Below, in pieces: positions 50,567-59,215 of a stretch of 64,000 nucleotides of DNA. Both the position numbers and the translations under genes were made by a program. This stretch comes from CAMLIZ01 sp036231905 (lineage in GTDB: Bacteria > Pseudomonadota > Gammaproteobacteria > Burkholderiales > Burkholderiaceae_C), in NCBI RefSeq assembly GCF_036231905.1, contig NZ_JAZARE010000003.1, positions 186,001-250,000 of the forward strand, read 5' to 3'. Within the stretch, counting starts at the first letter, position 1. Every line of letters begins with the position of its first letter. The notes under the pieces are model-generated. The model was not told the origin of the DNA, ran no database searches, and saw only the letters and a program-made list of their open reading frames with translations.

Positions 50567-51820
50567 TCAGGCGGCGGCCAGCGCTTCACGCGCCGCCTCC
50601 CGCCGCATGATCCAGTTGAACAGCGGCGTGGCCATCAAGGTGCTGGTCACGGCCATCAGCACCATGATGGAGAACAGCCCGGGCAGGATGACACCCGCGG
50701 CCAACCCGATGTTGATGATGATGAGCTCCATCAGGCCGCGGGCGTTCATCAGCGCGCCGATGGCCATGGCGTCGCGCTGCGGTTCCCCGTTCAGGCGTGC
50801 GGCGCCCCAGCAGGCGATGCCCTTGCCGCCGAAGGATGCGGCGAGGATGACCACGGCCGCCGCCAGGATCGCCGGGTCCAGCAGCATGCCCAGCCGCGTG
50901 TTCAGGCCCGAGTAGGTGAAGAACATCGGCAGCAGGAACACCACCACGAAGGGCTGCAGCATCGCCTTCAGCTTCTCGGTGAGCGGGCCGCGCGGCAGCG
51001 CACAGCCCAGCAGGAAGCCCCCGAACACCGCGTGGATGCCGATCGCGTCCATGGCAAAGGCGCTCAGCGAGAAAAGCACCAGCACGGCCGCCAGCACGCT
51101 GGAAGGCAGCGGCGCATCCGGCCGCAGCCCGTGGGCCAGCCGGCGCAGCAGCTTCTGGCCTACGGTGGTCATGAAGACGGCAAACGCGGCGCCACCGCCG
51201 ATGGCGGCATAGGCGCCCATCCAGGAGCCGCCGAAGCTGGCCAGCACGATGGCCAGGATGCACCAGGCGGCCGCGTCGTCGGCCGCACCGGCCGTGAGCG
51301 CCAGCGTGCCCAGCGAGCTGCCGGCCAGGCCACGCTCATGGATGATGCGCGCCAGCATCGGGAAGGCGGTAATGGCAATGGCCGCGCCGAGGAACAGCGA
51401 CGCCTCGAACAGCTTCGTCTTCTCTGCGAACAGGCCGGGCACGGTGTGCAGCCAGGGCGCCAACGCAAAGGCCAGCGCGAACGGCACCAGGATGCCCGCC
51501 AGCGACACGCTCATCGCGCTGCGGGCGCGCGCCTTGAAATGGTCGGCGCGGAATTCCGTGCCCACCAGGAACATGTACAGCCCCACGCCGAGCTGCGCCG
51601 CGACGTAGAGCATGCCCATCGTCGCCTTGGGAAACAGCGCCTGCTGCAGCTGCGGCAGCAGCAGCCCGAACAGCGACGGGCCGAGCATGACGCCGGCGAT
51701 CATCTCGCCCACCACCTGGGGCTGGCCCAGCCTGCGCGCCAGCCGGCCCACCAGCTGGCACGCGAGCACGATGACCGCGGCCTGCGCGAAGAAGTAGACG
51801 GAGAGCTGGGAAGTGGGCAT
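50567..51820 (-). CDS. Cation:proton antiporter (CPA2/KefB-like)
   Basis: The 417-residue protein has about 12 membrane helices, with RRLGQPQVVGEMIAGVMLGPSLFG near the N-terminus. TAGAADDAAAWCILAIVL carries the two acidic residues of the CPA2 ion site. LMNARGLMELIIINIGL is typical of the family's last helices. Only the membrane domain is present, with no cytosolic RCK/TrkA-N domain, so it is not a glutathione-gated KefB. It exchanges Na+ or K+ for H+ in the inner membrane. The gene is divergent from the YihY-family gene, with a 122-base gap. Confidence 0.9.
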   Translation of the reverse strand: MPTSQLSVYFFAQAAVIVLACQLVGRLARRLGQPQVVGEMIAGVMLGPSLFGLLLPQLQQALFPKATMGMLYVAAQLGVGLYMFLVGTEFRADHFKARARSAMSVSLAGILVPFALAFALAPWLHTVPGLFAEKTKLFEASLFLGAAIAITAFPMLARIIHERGLAGSSLGTLALTAGAADDAAAWCILAIVLASFGGSWMGAYAAIGGGAAFAVFMTTVGQKLLRRLAHGLRPDAPLPSSVLAAVLVLFSLSAFAMDAIGIHAVFGGFLLGCALPRGPLTEKLKAMLQPFVVVFLLPMFFTYSGLNTRLGMLLDPAILAAAVVILAASFGGKGIACWGAARLNGEPQRDAMAIGALMNARGLMELIIINIGLAAGVILPGLFSIMVLMAVTSTLMATPLFNWIMRREAAREALAAA

Positions 51821-51942
51821 GCCGGATCGTGCAGAAAAGCGCGTGCAAAAAGCCGGCGATTATCCCGATGCCCATTGCCGCGGCAAGCCTGCTTCGTGGT
51901 GTGGCGCGGCGCTTGCCTGTGCGGCAGGGAGACCGCGCCACC

Positions 51943-52821
51943 ATGCCCTTGCACAACCTCCTCGAACGCATCAGCCAGGCGCCGTGGATCGGCGTGTGGG
52001 TGCAGGCGATCCGCCACTACATCGAGCACCAGAGCGGCAGCCAGGCCGGGAGCATCGCCTTTTCCACGGTGCTGGCGATGTTCCCGCTGCTGATCCTGGT
52101 GTCGGCCACCGCCGCCTTCATCGGCCAGCCGGGCACCGCCGCCGACATGGTCATGCGCGTGCTCGAGTACGCACCGCCGCTGGTGCAGCAGTCCGTGCAT
52201 CCGGTGATCGGCGAGGTGCTGGGCCACCGCAGCCAGGCGCTGCTGGCCATCGGCGTGTTCGGCACGCTGTGGGCGGCCTCCTCCGGCATGCAGGCGGTGC
52301 GCACCGGGGTGAACAAGGCCTATGGCGTGAGCCGCGGCCTGTCGTTCTGGAAGGCGCGCATCAAGGTCACGCTGTTCACCGTGGTGGTGGGGCTGGGCAC
52401 GCTGGCGGCCTTCAGCTCGGTGGTGGTGATGCCGTATGTGGCCCAGCTGATCGCCGCCACCGCGGACACACCGGCCGAAGCCGTGTGGCTGAGCGGCGGG
52501 GTGCGCTACAGCTCCGCGTTCGTGGTGCTGGCGATCCTGTACGCCCTGGTGTACGCCTGGCTGCCCGACCTGCCGCAGCGCCTGGGCACGGTGCTGCCGG
52601 GTGCGATTGCGGGGCCGCTGCTGTGGCTGGGGGCGGCGCAGTTGCTCTCCCACGTGCTGCGCGCGGCCGGCAAGCTGATGCTGGTGTACGGCGGTTTCAC
52701 GGGCGTGGTGGCGTTGCTGGTGTTCCTGTACGCCAGCGCCGTCACCCTGCTCTTCGGCGCGGAGCTCAACGGCGTGCTGCACCGGCGCGCCCAGGCGCGT
52801 GACAGCGGCACCGGCGGGTAA
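51943..52821 (+). CDS. YihY/UPF0761 (BrkB-like) family membrane protein
   Basis: The 292-residue protein shows the YihY/virulence-factor-BrkB pattern. A cytoplasmic start (LLERISQAPWIGVWVQAI) precedes GSIAFSTVLAMFPLLILVSATAAFI, then LWAASSGMQAVRTGVNKAYGV and the C-terminal LMLVYGGFTGVVALLVFLYASAV. It has about six membrane helices. Older databases call it ribonuclease BN, but that activity belongs to another gene; its function is not established. ATG 51943 was chosen because it fits the family's N-terminus; a longer in-frame start at 51829 exists. Some family members are linked to lipid transport or envelope homeostasis. Confidence 0.88.
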   Translation: MPLHNLLERISQAPWIGVWVQAIRHYIEHQSGSQAGSIAFSTVLAMFPLLILVSATAAFIGQPGTAADMVMRVLEYAPPLVQQSVHPVIGEVLGHRSQALLAIGVFGTLWAASSGMQAVRTGVNKAYGVSRGLSFWKARIKVTLFTVVVGLGTLAAFSSVVVMPYVAQLIAATADTPAEAVWLSGGVRYSSAFVVLAILYALVYAWLPDLPQRLGTVLPGAIAGPLLWLGAAQLLSHVLRAAGKLMLVYGGFTGVVALLVFLYASAVTLLFGAELNGVLHRRAQARDSGTGG

Positions 52822-52920
52822 GACGCTGGCCGAAAACGCCTGGAAGATGTCCGGCCTGGCGCCTGCGCACGCGGCGGCGGCCCAGTCCAATGGGGCGGTG
52901 TTTTTTGCCACCCCGACCGC

Positions 52921-53757
52921 ATGACCGCACCGCCTTCCTACAGCCCCGACGCCTTGCTCGACTTCGAGCGCCGAACGATCAAGCTCGATGAGCGCAGCAA
53001 GGTGGTCTACGTTGCCGGCACCGGCCCCGCGGTGATCGTGATGACCGAGATGCCGGGCATCAGCCCGCAGGTGGCGCGCTTCAGCCGCTGGGTGCGCGAC
53101 GCCGGCTTCACGGTCTTCATGCCCTCGCTGTTTGGCCAGGACGGCGCCGTGCCCTCGGCCGAAGAAGGCGTGGCGGTGTTCAAGCGCGCCTGCGTGAGCG
53201 CCGAGTTCCGCGCGCTGGAAGCCGGCTCTGCCAGCCCGGCGATCGCCTGGTTGCGCCAGCTGGCGCGCCTGGCGCACCAGGAATGCGGCGGCCCGGGCGT
53301 GGGCGCGATCGGCATGTGCTTCACCGGCAACTTCGCGCTCAGCCTGATGCTGGAGCCAGCAACCCTGGCGCCGGTGGTGTGCCAGCCCACGCTGCCGCTG
53401 GACGCACCCGGCGCGGTGGGCCTGCCGGACACCGAGCTGGCCGCCATCCGGCATCGCCTGGAGGCCGAGGACCTCACCGTCATGGGCTACCGGTTCGAAG
53501 GTGACAAGTGGTGCACCGCCCAGCGCTTCCAGGCCTATGCGCAGGCGCTCGGCCCCCGCTTCGTGGCCCGCGTGCTGCCCGACAGCGCGGCCCATCCCGA
53601 GCCGCCACCCTTCTTCAAGCAGGTGGTGGCCAGCCCGCACAGCGTGGTGACCGCGCACCTGATCGATGAGGCCGGCCAACCAACGCTGGACGCGCGCGAC
53701 GAGATCCTGCGCTTCTTTTCGCAGCGGCTGCAGTGGGGTGGTTTCCCGGCTGCGTGA
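52921..53757 (+). CDS. Dienelactone hydrolase family protein
   Basis: The 278-residue alpha/beta hydrolase has a nucleophile elbow IGMCFTGNFAL, with Cys as in dienelactone hydrolase, preceded by AVIVMTEMPGISP (oxyanion strand) and DAGFTVFMPSLFG. A late His (VTAHLIDEAG) is a candidate for the triad. Such enzymes open lactones or esters. A G/T-rich leader with a TTTTTT run lies just before the ATG and may fold into a stem around the initiation region; no ribosome-binding site is clear. The gene is isolated, so context gives no substrate. Confidence 0.82.
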   Translation: MTAPPSYSPDALLDFERRTIKLDERSKVVYVAGTGPAVIVMTEMPGISPQVARFSRWVRDAGFTVFMPSLFGQDGAVPSAEEGVAVFKRACVSAEFRALEAGSASPAIAWLRQLARLAHQECGGPGVGAIGMCFTGNFALSLMLEPATLAPVVCQPTLPLDAPGAVGLPDTELAAIRHRLEAEDLTVMGYRFEGDKWCTAQRFQAYAQALGPRFVARVLPDSAAHPEPPPFFKQVVASPHSVVTAHLIDEAGQPTLDARDEILRFFSQRLQWGGFPAA

Positions 53758-53822
53758 TGACGGGCTCCCGCCGCCGCGCTTCAGGCGACACGCGCAAGCC
53801 GCGCCCCGAGAGCGCTGCCCGT

Positions 53823-54464
53823 TCAGCCCCGGCCGCGCTGCGGCTTGCGACCGCCCGATGCACGGGCGGGTGTGTCATGGGCCCTGGCCGGCGCGGGCAA
53901 GGTGGCCTGCTCCAGCCAGAGCAACGCGTCCGCATGCGCCATGAAGACATGCAGGTACTCCGGCGACAGCGCCTTCATCAGCGTGAGCGACCGGTGCACC
54001 AGGTGGTGCGAGTTCAGCGGGCCCGCATTGGCCGGCACCTTGGCCAGCGACTGCGTCAGCCGCTGCTCGGCCTTCAGCCGGGCCCAGGTGCCGCGGAACT
54101 GCTTCATCGCCTGCAGCTCTGGCGCGGCGCCCGCCGGTGCCGGGCGCGCAAGGCGGTCCACCAGCTGCCTCAGCGCACTGCGATCACCACCCGGCGCCGG
54201 CCCGGGCGCCTGATCGGCTGCGACGTTCGCCTGGCAGAGGTCCTGCACATACGCCGCAAGCAACTGCATCGCCTTGCGATGCACGATGCGGCGAGCGGCG
54301 CCATCGCGCCCGGCCGCCCGCCGGGCCATGGCCTCGATCACACGAAAGCGCACCGGGTCGAACGTGTGGTCACCACGCTCGCGCGCCTGCGCCAGCGAGG
54401 CCTCGAGGCCGTGCTCGGCGTCACCGGCGCTGGCATCGGCGCCTTGCGCAGCGGCGGCCGTCAT
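53823..54464 (-). CDS. DUF2894 protein, last gene of a motor-like operon
   Basis: The 213-residue protein carries the DUF2894 hallmark: AKVPANAGPLNSHHLVHRSLTLMKALSPEYLHVFM, split as AKVPANAGPLNSHHLVHRSL then TLMKALSPEYLHVFMAHADA. A basic tail (GGRKPQRGRG) ends it. The N-terminal half is charged and partly helical. There is no membrane segment or signal peptide. It overlaps the OmpA/MotB gene by 4 bases. The function is unknown. By position it may be a cytoplasmic effector or cap for the DUF802-OmpA complex. It converges with the dienelactone hydrolase gene. Confidence 0.8.
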   Translation of the reverse strand: MTAAAAQGADASAGDAEHGLEASLAQARERGDHTFDPVRFRVIEAMARRAAGRDGAARRIVHRKAMQLLAAYVQDLCQANVAADQAPGPAPGGDRSALRQLVDRLARPAPAGAAPELQAMKQFRGTWARLKAEQRLTQSLAKVPANAGPLNSHHLVHRSLTLMKALSPEYLHVFMAHADALLWLEQATLPAPARAHDTPARASGGRKPQRGRG

Positions 54465-55108
54465 GGTGCCTTGGCGCTGGTGCGGGTGGCACCGGCACGC
54501 GGGGCCGGCGCCATCTCCACCCGGCGGTTGCGCGCACGCCCTTCGGCATCGGCGTTGGAAGCCACCGGCTGCTCCGCGCCGAAGGCCGCGGCAAACACCG
54601 ACGAGGCCGGGATGCCCTCCTCGATCATCGCCCGCGTGACCGTGAGCGCACGCTGGGCCGACAGCTCCCAGTTGTCGGCAAAACGCCCGTTGCCGCCGCG
54701 CACCTGGCGGTCATCGGTGAAGCCGCTGACCATCAGCACCTCGTCGCGCGCCTGCAGGTAGGCCGCCAGCGGCGCGGCCAGGCTCTTGAGCAGCTGGCGG
54801 CCTTCAGGCTGCAGCTCGGCGGAATTGAAGGCGAACAGCACGCTGCCGCTGATGCCGATGCGGCCGTTGTGCAAGGTGACGCGGCCGGCCGCCAGCGGGC
54901 CGGCCAGGGCGCGCTCCAGGGCCTCGCGGCGCTGCGCTTCGGCCTGGCGCTGCTTCACCTCGGTTTCGAGCTTGCTGGCCAGGTCGAGCTGCATGCCCAG
55001 CGCACACACCAGGATCAGCACGAAGGCGCCCAGCAGCCCGGCCATCAGATCGCCGAAGACCGCCCACACGGGCGCGTTGCCCTCGATGCCACCGTCGAGT
55101 TCGTCCAT
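54461..55108 (-). CDS. OmpA/MotB-family protein with one N-terminal helix (ZorB-like)
   Basis: The 215-residue protein has a cytoplasmic tail and one membrane helix (APVWAVFGDLMAGLLGAFVL, residues 12-31). Asp20 sits where MotB and ZorB carry the proton-binding Asp. A coiled region (EVKQRQAEAQRREALER) follows, then an OmpA-type peptidoglycan-binding domain (VSGFTDD, NWELSAQRALTV, GRARNRRVEM). It should anchor an ion-driven complex to the cell wall. It is 10 bases after the DUF802 gene and overlaps the DUF2894 gene. The N-terminal helix resembles ZorB more than flagellar MotB. Confidence 0.85.
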   Translation of the reverse strand: MDELDGGIEGNAPVWAVFGDLMAGLLGAFVLILVCALGMQLDLASKLETEVKQRQAEAQRREALERALAGPLAAGRVTLHNGRIGISGSVLFAFNSAELQPEGRQLLKSLAAPLAAYLQARDEVLMVSGFTDDRQVRGGNGRFADNWELSAQRALTVTRAMIEEGIPASSVFAAAFGAEQPVASNADAEGRARNRRVEMAPAPRAGATRTSAKAP

Positions 55109-55118
55109 GTCAGTGCAT

Positions 55119-56924
55119 TCAGGCTTCGCCCAGCGCGGCGGCCTGGCGGCTCGACAGCTGCCGCAACTCGTCCACGATCTGCTTCTGCGACATCAGGCTC
55201 AGGTCGATGATCTCGCGCGCCTGGGCCACGTAGTAGGCCAGCTGCTCGTCGCTGCGGGCGATGGACTGGGTGAGCGTGCCTTCGATGCGCTGCAGCTGGG
55301 CCATCAGCTTGTCGTTGGACTGGCTGAACAGCTGCACCGCCAGGCCAAAGGCCTCGCCCAGGCTGGCCACCTCGACCGCGCTGCCGGTGAGCTGCGCCGC
55401 CACATCGTCGAGCCGGCCGCTGTGGGCCTGCACCTGCTCGGCCAGGCGCGCGCCGGCGCCTTCCAGCAGCTGCGTGGACGACGCCACCAGCGTGTCGATC
55501 GCATCGCGCTGTTCGGTGGAGGCATGGTTCAGCGTGTCGAGCAGGCCGGAGAGCGTCTGCAGGATGCGAGCCCGTTCGTCGAGCATCGCGTTGTCGCGCA
55601 CCAGGCTGTCGGACAGGCTCTGGCGCAGCTGCGCGATCACCTCGGCGGCCGCCTTGGGTGCCTCGGCCGCGGTGTTCACCAGCCGGGTGATCTGGTCGAT
55701 GGTGCTGCCGGCCTGCGCCTGCAGCGCCTCGGTCCAGGCGGCCAGCCGCTGCGTGTCGCCCGACACCAGGGCCGCATGCTCGTCGGCCTGCGCGCGGCCG
55801 ACGGCTGCCACCAGCGCGGCGGAACGCTGCTCGAAGGTCTGCGCAAACTGCGCCAGCGTGGCCTGCAGCGCCTGCAGCTGGCCCTCGCCGGCGCGCTGGT
55901 GCTGGCCAAGCGCCGCCTCCCAGGTGTGGGCCACGCGGCTGGTGGCCGCATCGAAGCGCGCCGACAGGCCGTCCAGCTGCTGCTGCACCGTCTGGGCGAC
56001 AGCGGTATGCAGCGCCGTCGTCTCGCGCGCGATGCCGGCCATGGTGGCCTCGGCCGCCGGCTGCAAGCTGGCGGCGGCCACGCGGGCGCTTTCGGTGAGG
56101 CTGGCCTTCAAGGAGCGGTCGACCGACTCGGCCAGGCCGGTGTACGCCGCCTGCGCCTGGCTGTGGAAGCGCTCCTGCTCGGCCGCCAGGCGGGCGCCCA
56201 GCGCCTCGCTCTGGCGCTCCATCGTGGCCATCAGCGCCTGCAGCTGGCTCGCCAGCGCGGGCAGGGACTCGGCTTGCAGCTGTTGCAGCCGCAACGATTG
56301 TTCGCGCTGGTGCACCAGGGAAAACGGCCGCAGCGTGGTGGCGATGGCGGCATCGAGCGCCTGTGCGGCCAGCTGCCGGTCGCGCCGGCACAGGGCGGAC
56401 ATCAGGCCCAGCATCGCCGAGGCTGCCACGCCGGCCACCGAGGTGCCGAAGGCGAGGCCCAGGCCCTTGACCGGCGCGGCCAGCGAGGCGCGGATGGCCT
56501 GCAGGTCGTTCGAACTCTCCAGCGCCATGCTGGTGCCCTGGAGCGTGAGCACCATGCCGAGAAAGGTGCCCAGCATGCCCAGCAGCACGAGCAAGCCGGC
56601 GAGATACGGCGTCATGGCCGGGCCGGGCAGGCCGACACGGTCACCCTCGATGCGCAGGCGCACCGGGTTGCGCAAGCTGGTGTGCAGCCGCTCCAGCCAG
56701 GCCGCCAGCGCTGGTGGCGGCTCGTTCAGCCCCGCCACGGCCTGCGCCAGGCTCGCCGTGGCAGCACGGAAGCGCTGCAGTTCGAGCACACCCCAGGCAT
56801 AGACGCCGGCGATCAGCGCGGTCATGGCCAGCGCCAGCGGATGGCTGCCCCCGTAACCGGCGGCGATCCAGCACAGCGCCGCAGCGCCTGCGGCCCCGGT
56901 GGCGTAGTAGAGAGGTTTATTCAT
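55119..56924 (-). CDS. DUF802 protein: MotA/ExbB-like membrane part plus long coiled-coil tail (ZorA-like)
   Basis: The 601-residue protein has hydrophobic helices near 5-25, 30-48, 106-128 and 151-178. The last two contain LLVLLGMLGTFLGMVLTLQG and PVKGLGLAFGTSVAGVAASA, which match the conserved pore helices of the MotA/ExbB/ZorA superfamily. From about 200 to 600 a soluble Ala/Gln-rich tail is predicted as almost continuous helix (TVQQQLDGLSARFDAATSRV). The long cytoplasmic tail is the special feature of ZorA. It overlaps the DUF3348 stop and precedes the OmpA gene. Expected role: stator of a proton-driven motor or signal transducer. Confidence 0.82.
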   Translation of the reverse strand: MNKPLYYATGAAGAAALCWIAAGYGGSHPLALAMTALIAGVYAWGVLELQRFRAATASLAQAVAGLNEPPPALAAWLERLHTSLRNPVRLRIEGDRVGLPGPAMTPYLAGLLVLLGMLGTFLGMVLTLQGTSMALESSNDLQAIRASLAAPVKGLGLAFGTSVAGVAASAMLGLMSALCRRDRQLAAQALDAAIATTLRPFSLVHQREQSLRLQQLQAESLPALASQLQALMATMERQSEALGARLAAEQERFHSQAQAAYTGLAESVDRSLKASLTESARVAAASLQPAAEATMAGIARETTALHTAVAQTVQQQLDGLSARFDAATSRVAHTWEAALGQHQRAGEGQLQALQATLAQFAQTFEQRSAALVAAVGRAQADEHAALVSGDTQRLAAWTEALQAQAGSTIDQITRLVNTAAEAPKAAAEVIAQLRQSLSDSLVRDNAMLDERARILQTLSGLLDTLNHASTEQRDAIDTLVASSTQLLEGAGARLAEQVQAHSGRLDDVAAQLTGSAVEVASLGEAFGLAVQLFSQSNDKLMAQLQRIEGTLTQSIARSDEQLAYYVAQAREIIDLSLMSQKQIVDELRQLSSRQAAALGEA

Positions 56925-57693
56925 GGTGAGCGGGTTGCCGCGAACGAAGCGCGTCCAGCAGGCCTTCGGCCGGCTGAAGCCGCAGCTCCAGCTCGGCGAG
57001 CAGCACCTGGTGCAGATCCTTGTGAAACACGTCCAGCCAGGCTGGGGCGGTGGGTTGCGCGGGCGCCGGCAGCGCATCGGACACGCCTGGCGCGGCCAAT
57101 GCGCCGGCCGCGCGGCGCAGCCGCTCGAAGTGCCTTTCCAGCAACGAAGGCAGCTTGGACAGCAGATGCTGCTCCCGCGCACCGACCACCTGCTCCAGCA
57201 CGGCGTCCACCGCGGCGAGCTTTCGCAGCGGCGGCGCGCCGCCGGCCAAGGCGCCGCGCAGTTGGCCGCGCAGGCGGGCGATGCCCGCTTCTATCGCTTT
57301 CTGCCGCGCGAGGTGGCGCTGGCGGTACGGCGCGTAGTCAGTGCCTGGCCGGGTGGTCGTGTCGATGGCCGGCGCGGGCGCGCTGCCCCGCTGCGGCCGC
57401 GCCAGGGCGGGCAGGAAGTCGGCGTCGATCGCCTCGGCCAGCGTGGTGCGCACGCGCGCGAACTCGCGCTCCGCGCCGGCCAAGCTGAAGGAGCACGTGG
57501 CGGCCGGCGTGGGGGCGGGCGCACCGCCGTCCAGCGCGGCCGACAAGGCAATTGCGTCCGTCCACGCCAGCCACTGGCTCAAGCCGTCGGCCAGCCCCTG
57601 GGTCGATTCAGGCGCATCGACGAGGCCGAACTGGGTGAGCAGGCGAATGAGCGCCGGACCGGTGAAACGTGTGCGGGGTGGCTCTCGCAGCAT
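56917..57693 (-). CDS. DUF3348 protein, first gene of a motor-like operon
   Basis: The 258-residue protein shows the DUF3348 pattern: FTGPALIRLLTQFGLVDAPE then STQGLADGLSQWLAWTDAIA. Two Arg-rich helical stretches follow (YRQRHLARQKAIEAGIARLR and LSKLPSLLERHFERLRRAAG), with a C-terminal LDVFHKDLHQVLLAELELRL. There is no signal peptide or membrane helix, so it should be cytoplasmic. Its ATG lies only 19 bases from a strong terminator on the same strand, and no clear ribosome-binding site is seen. It is coupled to the DUF802 gene by an ATGAATAA overlap. Function unknown. Confidence 0.82.
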   Translation of the reverse strand: MLREPPRTRFTGPALIRLLTQFGLVDAPESTQGLADGLSQWLAWTDAIALSAALDGGAPAPTPAATCSFSLAGAEREFARVRTTLAEAIDADFLPALARPQRGSAPAPAIDTTTRPGTDYAPYRQRHLARQKAIEAGIARLRGQLRGALAGGAPPLRKLAAVDAVLEQVVGAREQHLLSKLPSLLERHFERLRRAAGALAAPGVSDALPAPAQPTAPAWLDVFHKDLHQVLLAELELRLQPAEGLLDALRSRQPAHHE

Positions 57694-57711
57694 GTGGCGA
57701 GCGAAGGAACG

Positions 57712-57750
57712 AAAAACCCGGTGGAGCGTTGAGGCAACGGCTCACCGGGT
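57712..57750 (-). terminator. Rho-independent terminator of the glycoside hydrolase operon
   Basis: On the minus strand ACCCGGTGAGC pairs with GCTCCACCGGGT (one bulge), with an inner GTTG/CAAC stem, followed by TTTTT at 57716-57712. It lies about 125 bases after the MFS transporter stop. It is also just 19 bases before the DUF3348 start codon, so that operon's promoter must overlap it or rely on read-through. Confidence 0.85.
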
Positions 57751-57874
57751 CCGGTGTTGGCTTTGGGTGCCGAGCAGGCAGCCCATGCCGCCCCTCGAAT
57801 CGACCGCAATTCTACCAAGCCCGTCTATCGCGCCTGCCCGGCCCGCTGCGGCATCCCCAGCGCAGTGGCGCAGC

Positions 57875-59215
57875 TCACGCCCGGTGGCCAGGCGCCTCGT
57901 CGTCGCGCTGGGGAAACGGCGCCAGCCAGGCCAGCACGATGGGGGGCACCGAGAACAGCAGCACCAGGCCGAAGAAGGTGGTGTAGTTGTGCCCCACCAG
58001 GCCCCAGACCCAGCCACTCACCGTGCCGGTGGACCACTTGGTGAGCGCCATCACGCCGGTGGCCATGGCGTAGTGCGTCATCTTGAACGGCCCCGGGGCC
58101 ACCTGCTGCATCATGTAGAGCATGTGGCCCACCGAGCCCATGCCGAAGCCGAACTTCTCCAGCGCCACGATGAAGCCGATCCACAGCGTGTTGTCGGGCA
58201 ACGCCTGGCTCAGGTAGAAGAAGGTGAGGTGCGGCACGTTGAGCACCAGCGCCAGCACGAAGAAGGACCGCGGCAAGGTGCGCCGCGCCACCAGGAAGCC
58301 GCCGAGGAAGGCGCCGGCGATGAAGGCGATCGTGCCCACCGTGCCGTTGATGTGGCCCAGCGACTCGTTGTTCAGCCCCAGTCCGCCGGCGCTGCGCGGG
58401 TCCAGCAGGAACAGCGGGCCGAACTTCTCGATGAAGCCCTCGCCGAAGCGGTAGAAGAAGATCACCGCCAGCATCATCCAGATCTGCGGCTTCTGGAAGA
58501 ACGACACCCACGAGGCCCGCAGCGCGGTGAAGGCCACGCCCACGCTCTGCCCCTGAATGGCCGAAGGCGCGCCCGGCGGCAGCACGCGCAGGTGCCACAG
58601 GCCAAAAGCGCCCATCGCCAGCGCCGCACCCGACACCACGATCATCCAGCACTGCACCCAGTCCAGCCCCATGTGGCCGTGCAGCCAGCCGGTCAGCGAC
58701 ACCAGCAGGCCCGAAGCGATCACCGCACCCAGGTTCCAGCACATGCCCTGCAGGCCCGCATAACGCGCCTGGTCCTTCAGCGGCATGGTGGTCATGAACA
58801 CGCCGTCGGCCACCGTGTCCTGCGTGGCAGAGGCAAAACCGGTGATCCAGAAAAAGGCGAGCGAGAGTTTGAAGAACCCGTCCAGCGGCAGGCAGAAGGC
58901 CACGAGGCCCAGCGAAGCCATCATCGCGAACTGCATGCTGATGACCCACCAGCGCTTGGTGCGGTAAGGCTCCAGCAGCGGCGCCCAGAGCGGCTTCAAC
59001 ACCCAGGGCAGGTACATCTGCGAGGTGTAGAGCGCGATGTCCTCGTTGGACACGCCCAGGTTCTTGTAGAGGATGGCCGCGACCACGCCCACCATCACGT
59101 TGGGCAGGCCCATCGCGAGGTAGAGGCTGGGCACCCAGGCGAGCGGGTGGCGCATGCGCGGGGCGCCCGGGGTCGCGAGGGGGACGGGCAAGGTGGAGTC
59201 GGTCATGGTGTTCAT
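57875..59215 (-). CDS. AmpG-like MFS transporter
   Basis: The 446-residue protein has 12 predicted helices. Its family-like stretches include LYTSQMYLPWVLKPLWAPLL, then FWITGFASATQDTVADGVFM and RYAGLQGMCWNLGAVIASGL. These match the AmpG/PAT branch of the major facilitator superfamily, which moves sugar-containing muropeptides or oligosaccharides into the cytoplasm. Its ATG overlaps the GH9 stop by one base (TGATG). As last gene of a glycoside hydrolase operon it probably imports oligosaccharides released in the periplasm by the GH9 and GH2 enzymes, rather than muropeptides. A terminator follows. Confidence 0.88.
   Translation of the reverse strand: MNTMTDSTLPVPLATPGAPRMRHPLAWVPSLYLAMGLPNVMVGVVAAILYKNLGVSNEDIALYTSQMYLPWVLKPLWAPLLEPYRTKRWWVISMQFAMMASLGLVAFCLPLDGFFKLSLAFFWITGFASATQDTVADGVFMTTMPLKDQARYAGLQGMCWNLGAVIASGLLVSLTGWLHGHMGLDWVQCWMIVVSGAALAMGAFGLWHLRVLPPGAPSAIQGQSVGVAFTALRASWVSFFQKPQIWMMLAVIFFYRFGEGFIEKFGPLFLLDPRSAGGLGLNNESLGHINGTVGTIAFIAGAFLGGFLVARRTLPRSFFVLALVLNVPHLTFFYLSQALPDNTLWIGFIVALEKFGFGMGSVGHMLYMMQQVAPGPFKMTHYAMATGVMALTKWSTGTVSGWVWGLVGHNYTTFFGLVLLFSVPPIVLAWLAPFPQRDDEAPGHRA

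Noticed and set aside
51943..52821. Ribonuclease BN annotation for the YihY-family gene
   Set aside because: That name is a historical mis-assignment; the protein is a polytopic membrane protein without nuclease motifs.
53823..57693. A complete Zorya defence system
   Set aside because: Only ZorA/ZorB-like members are present; no ZorC, helicase-type ZorD or ZorE nuclease genes are near, so calling it Zorya is not supported.
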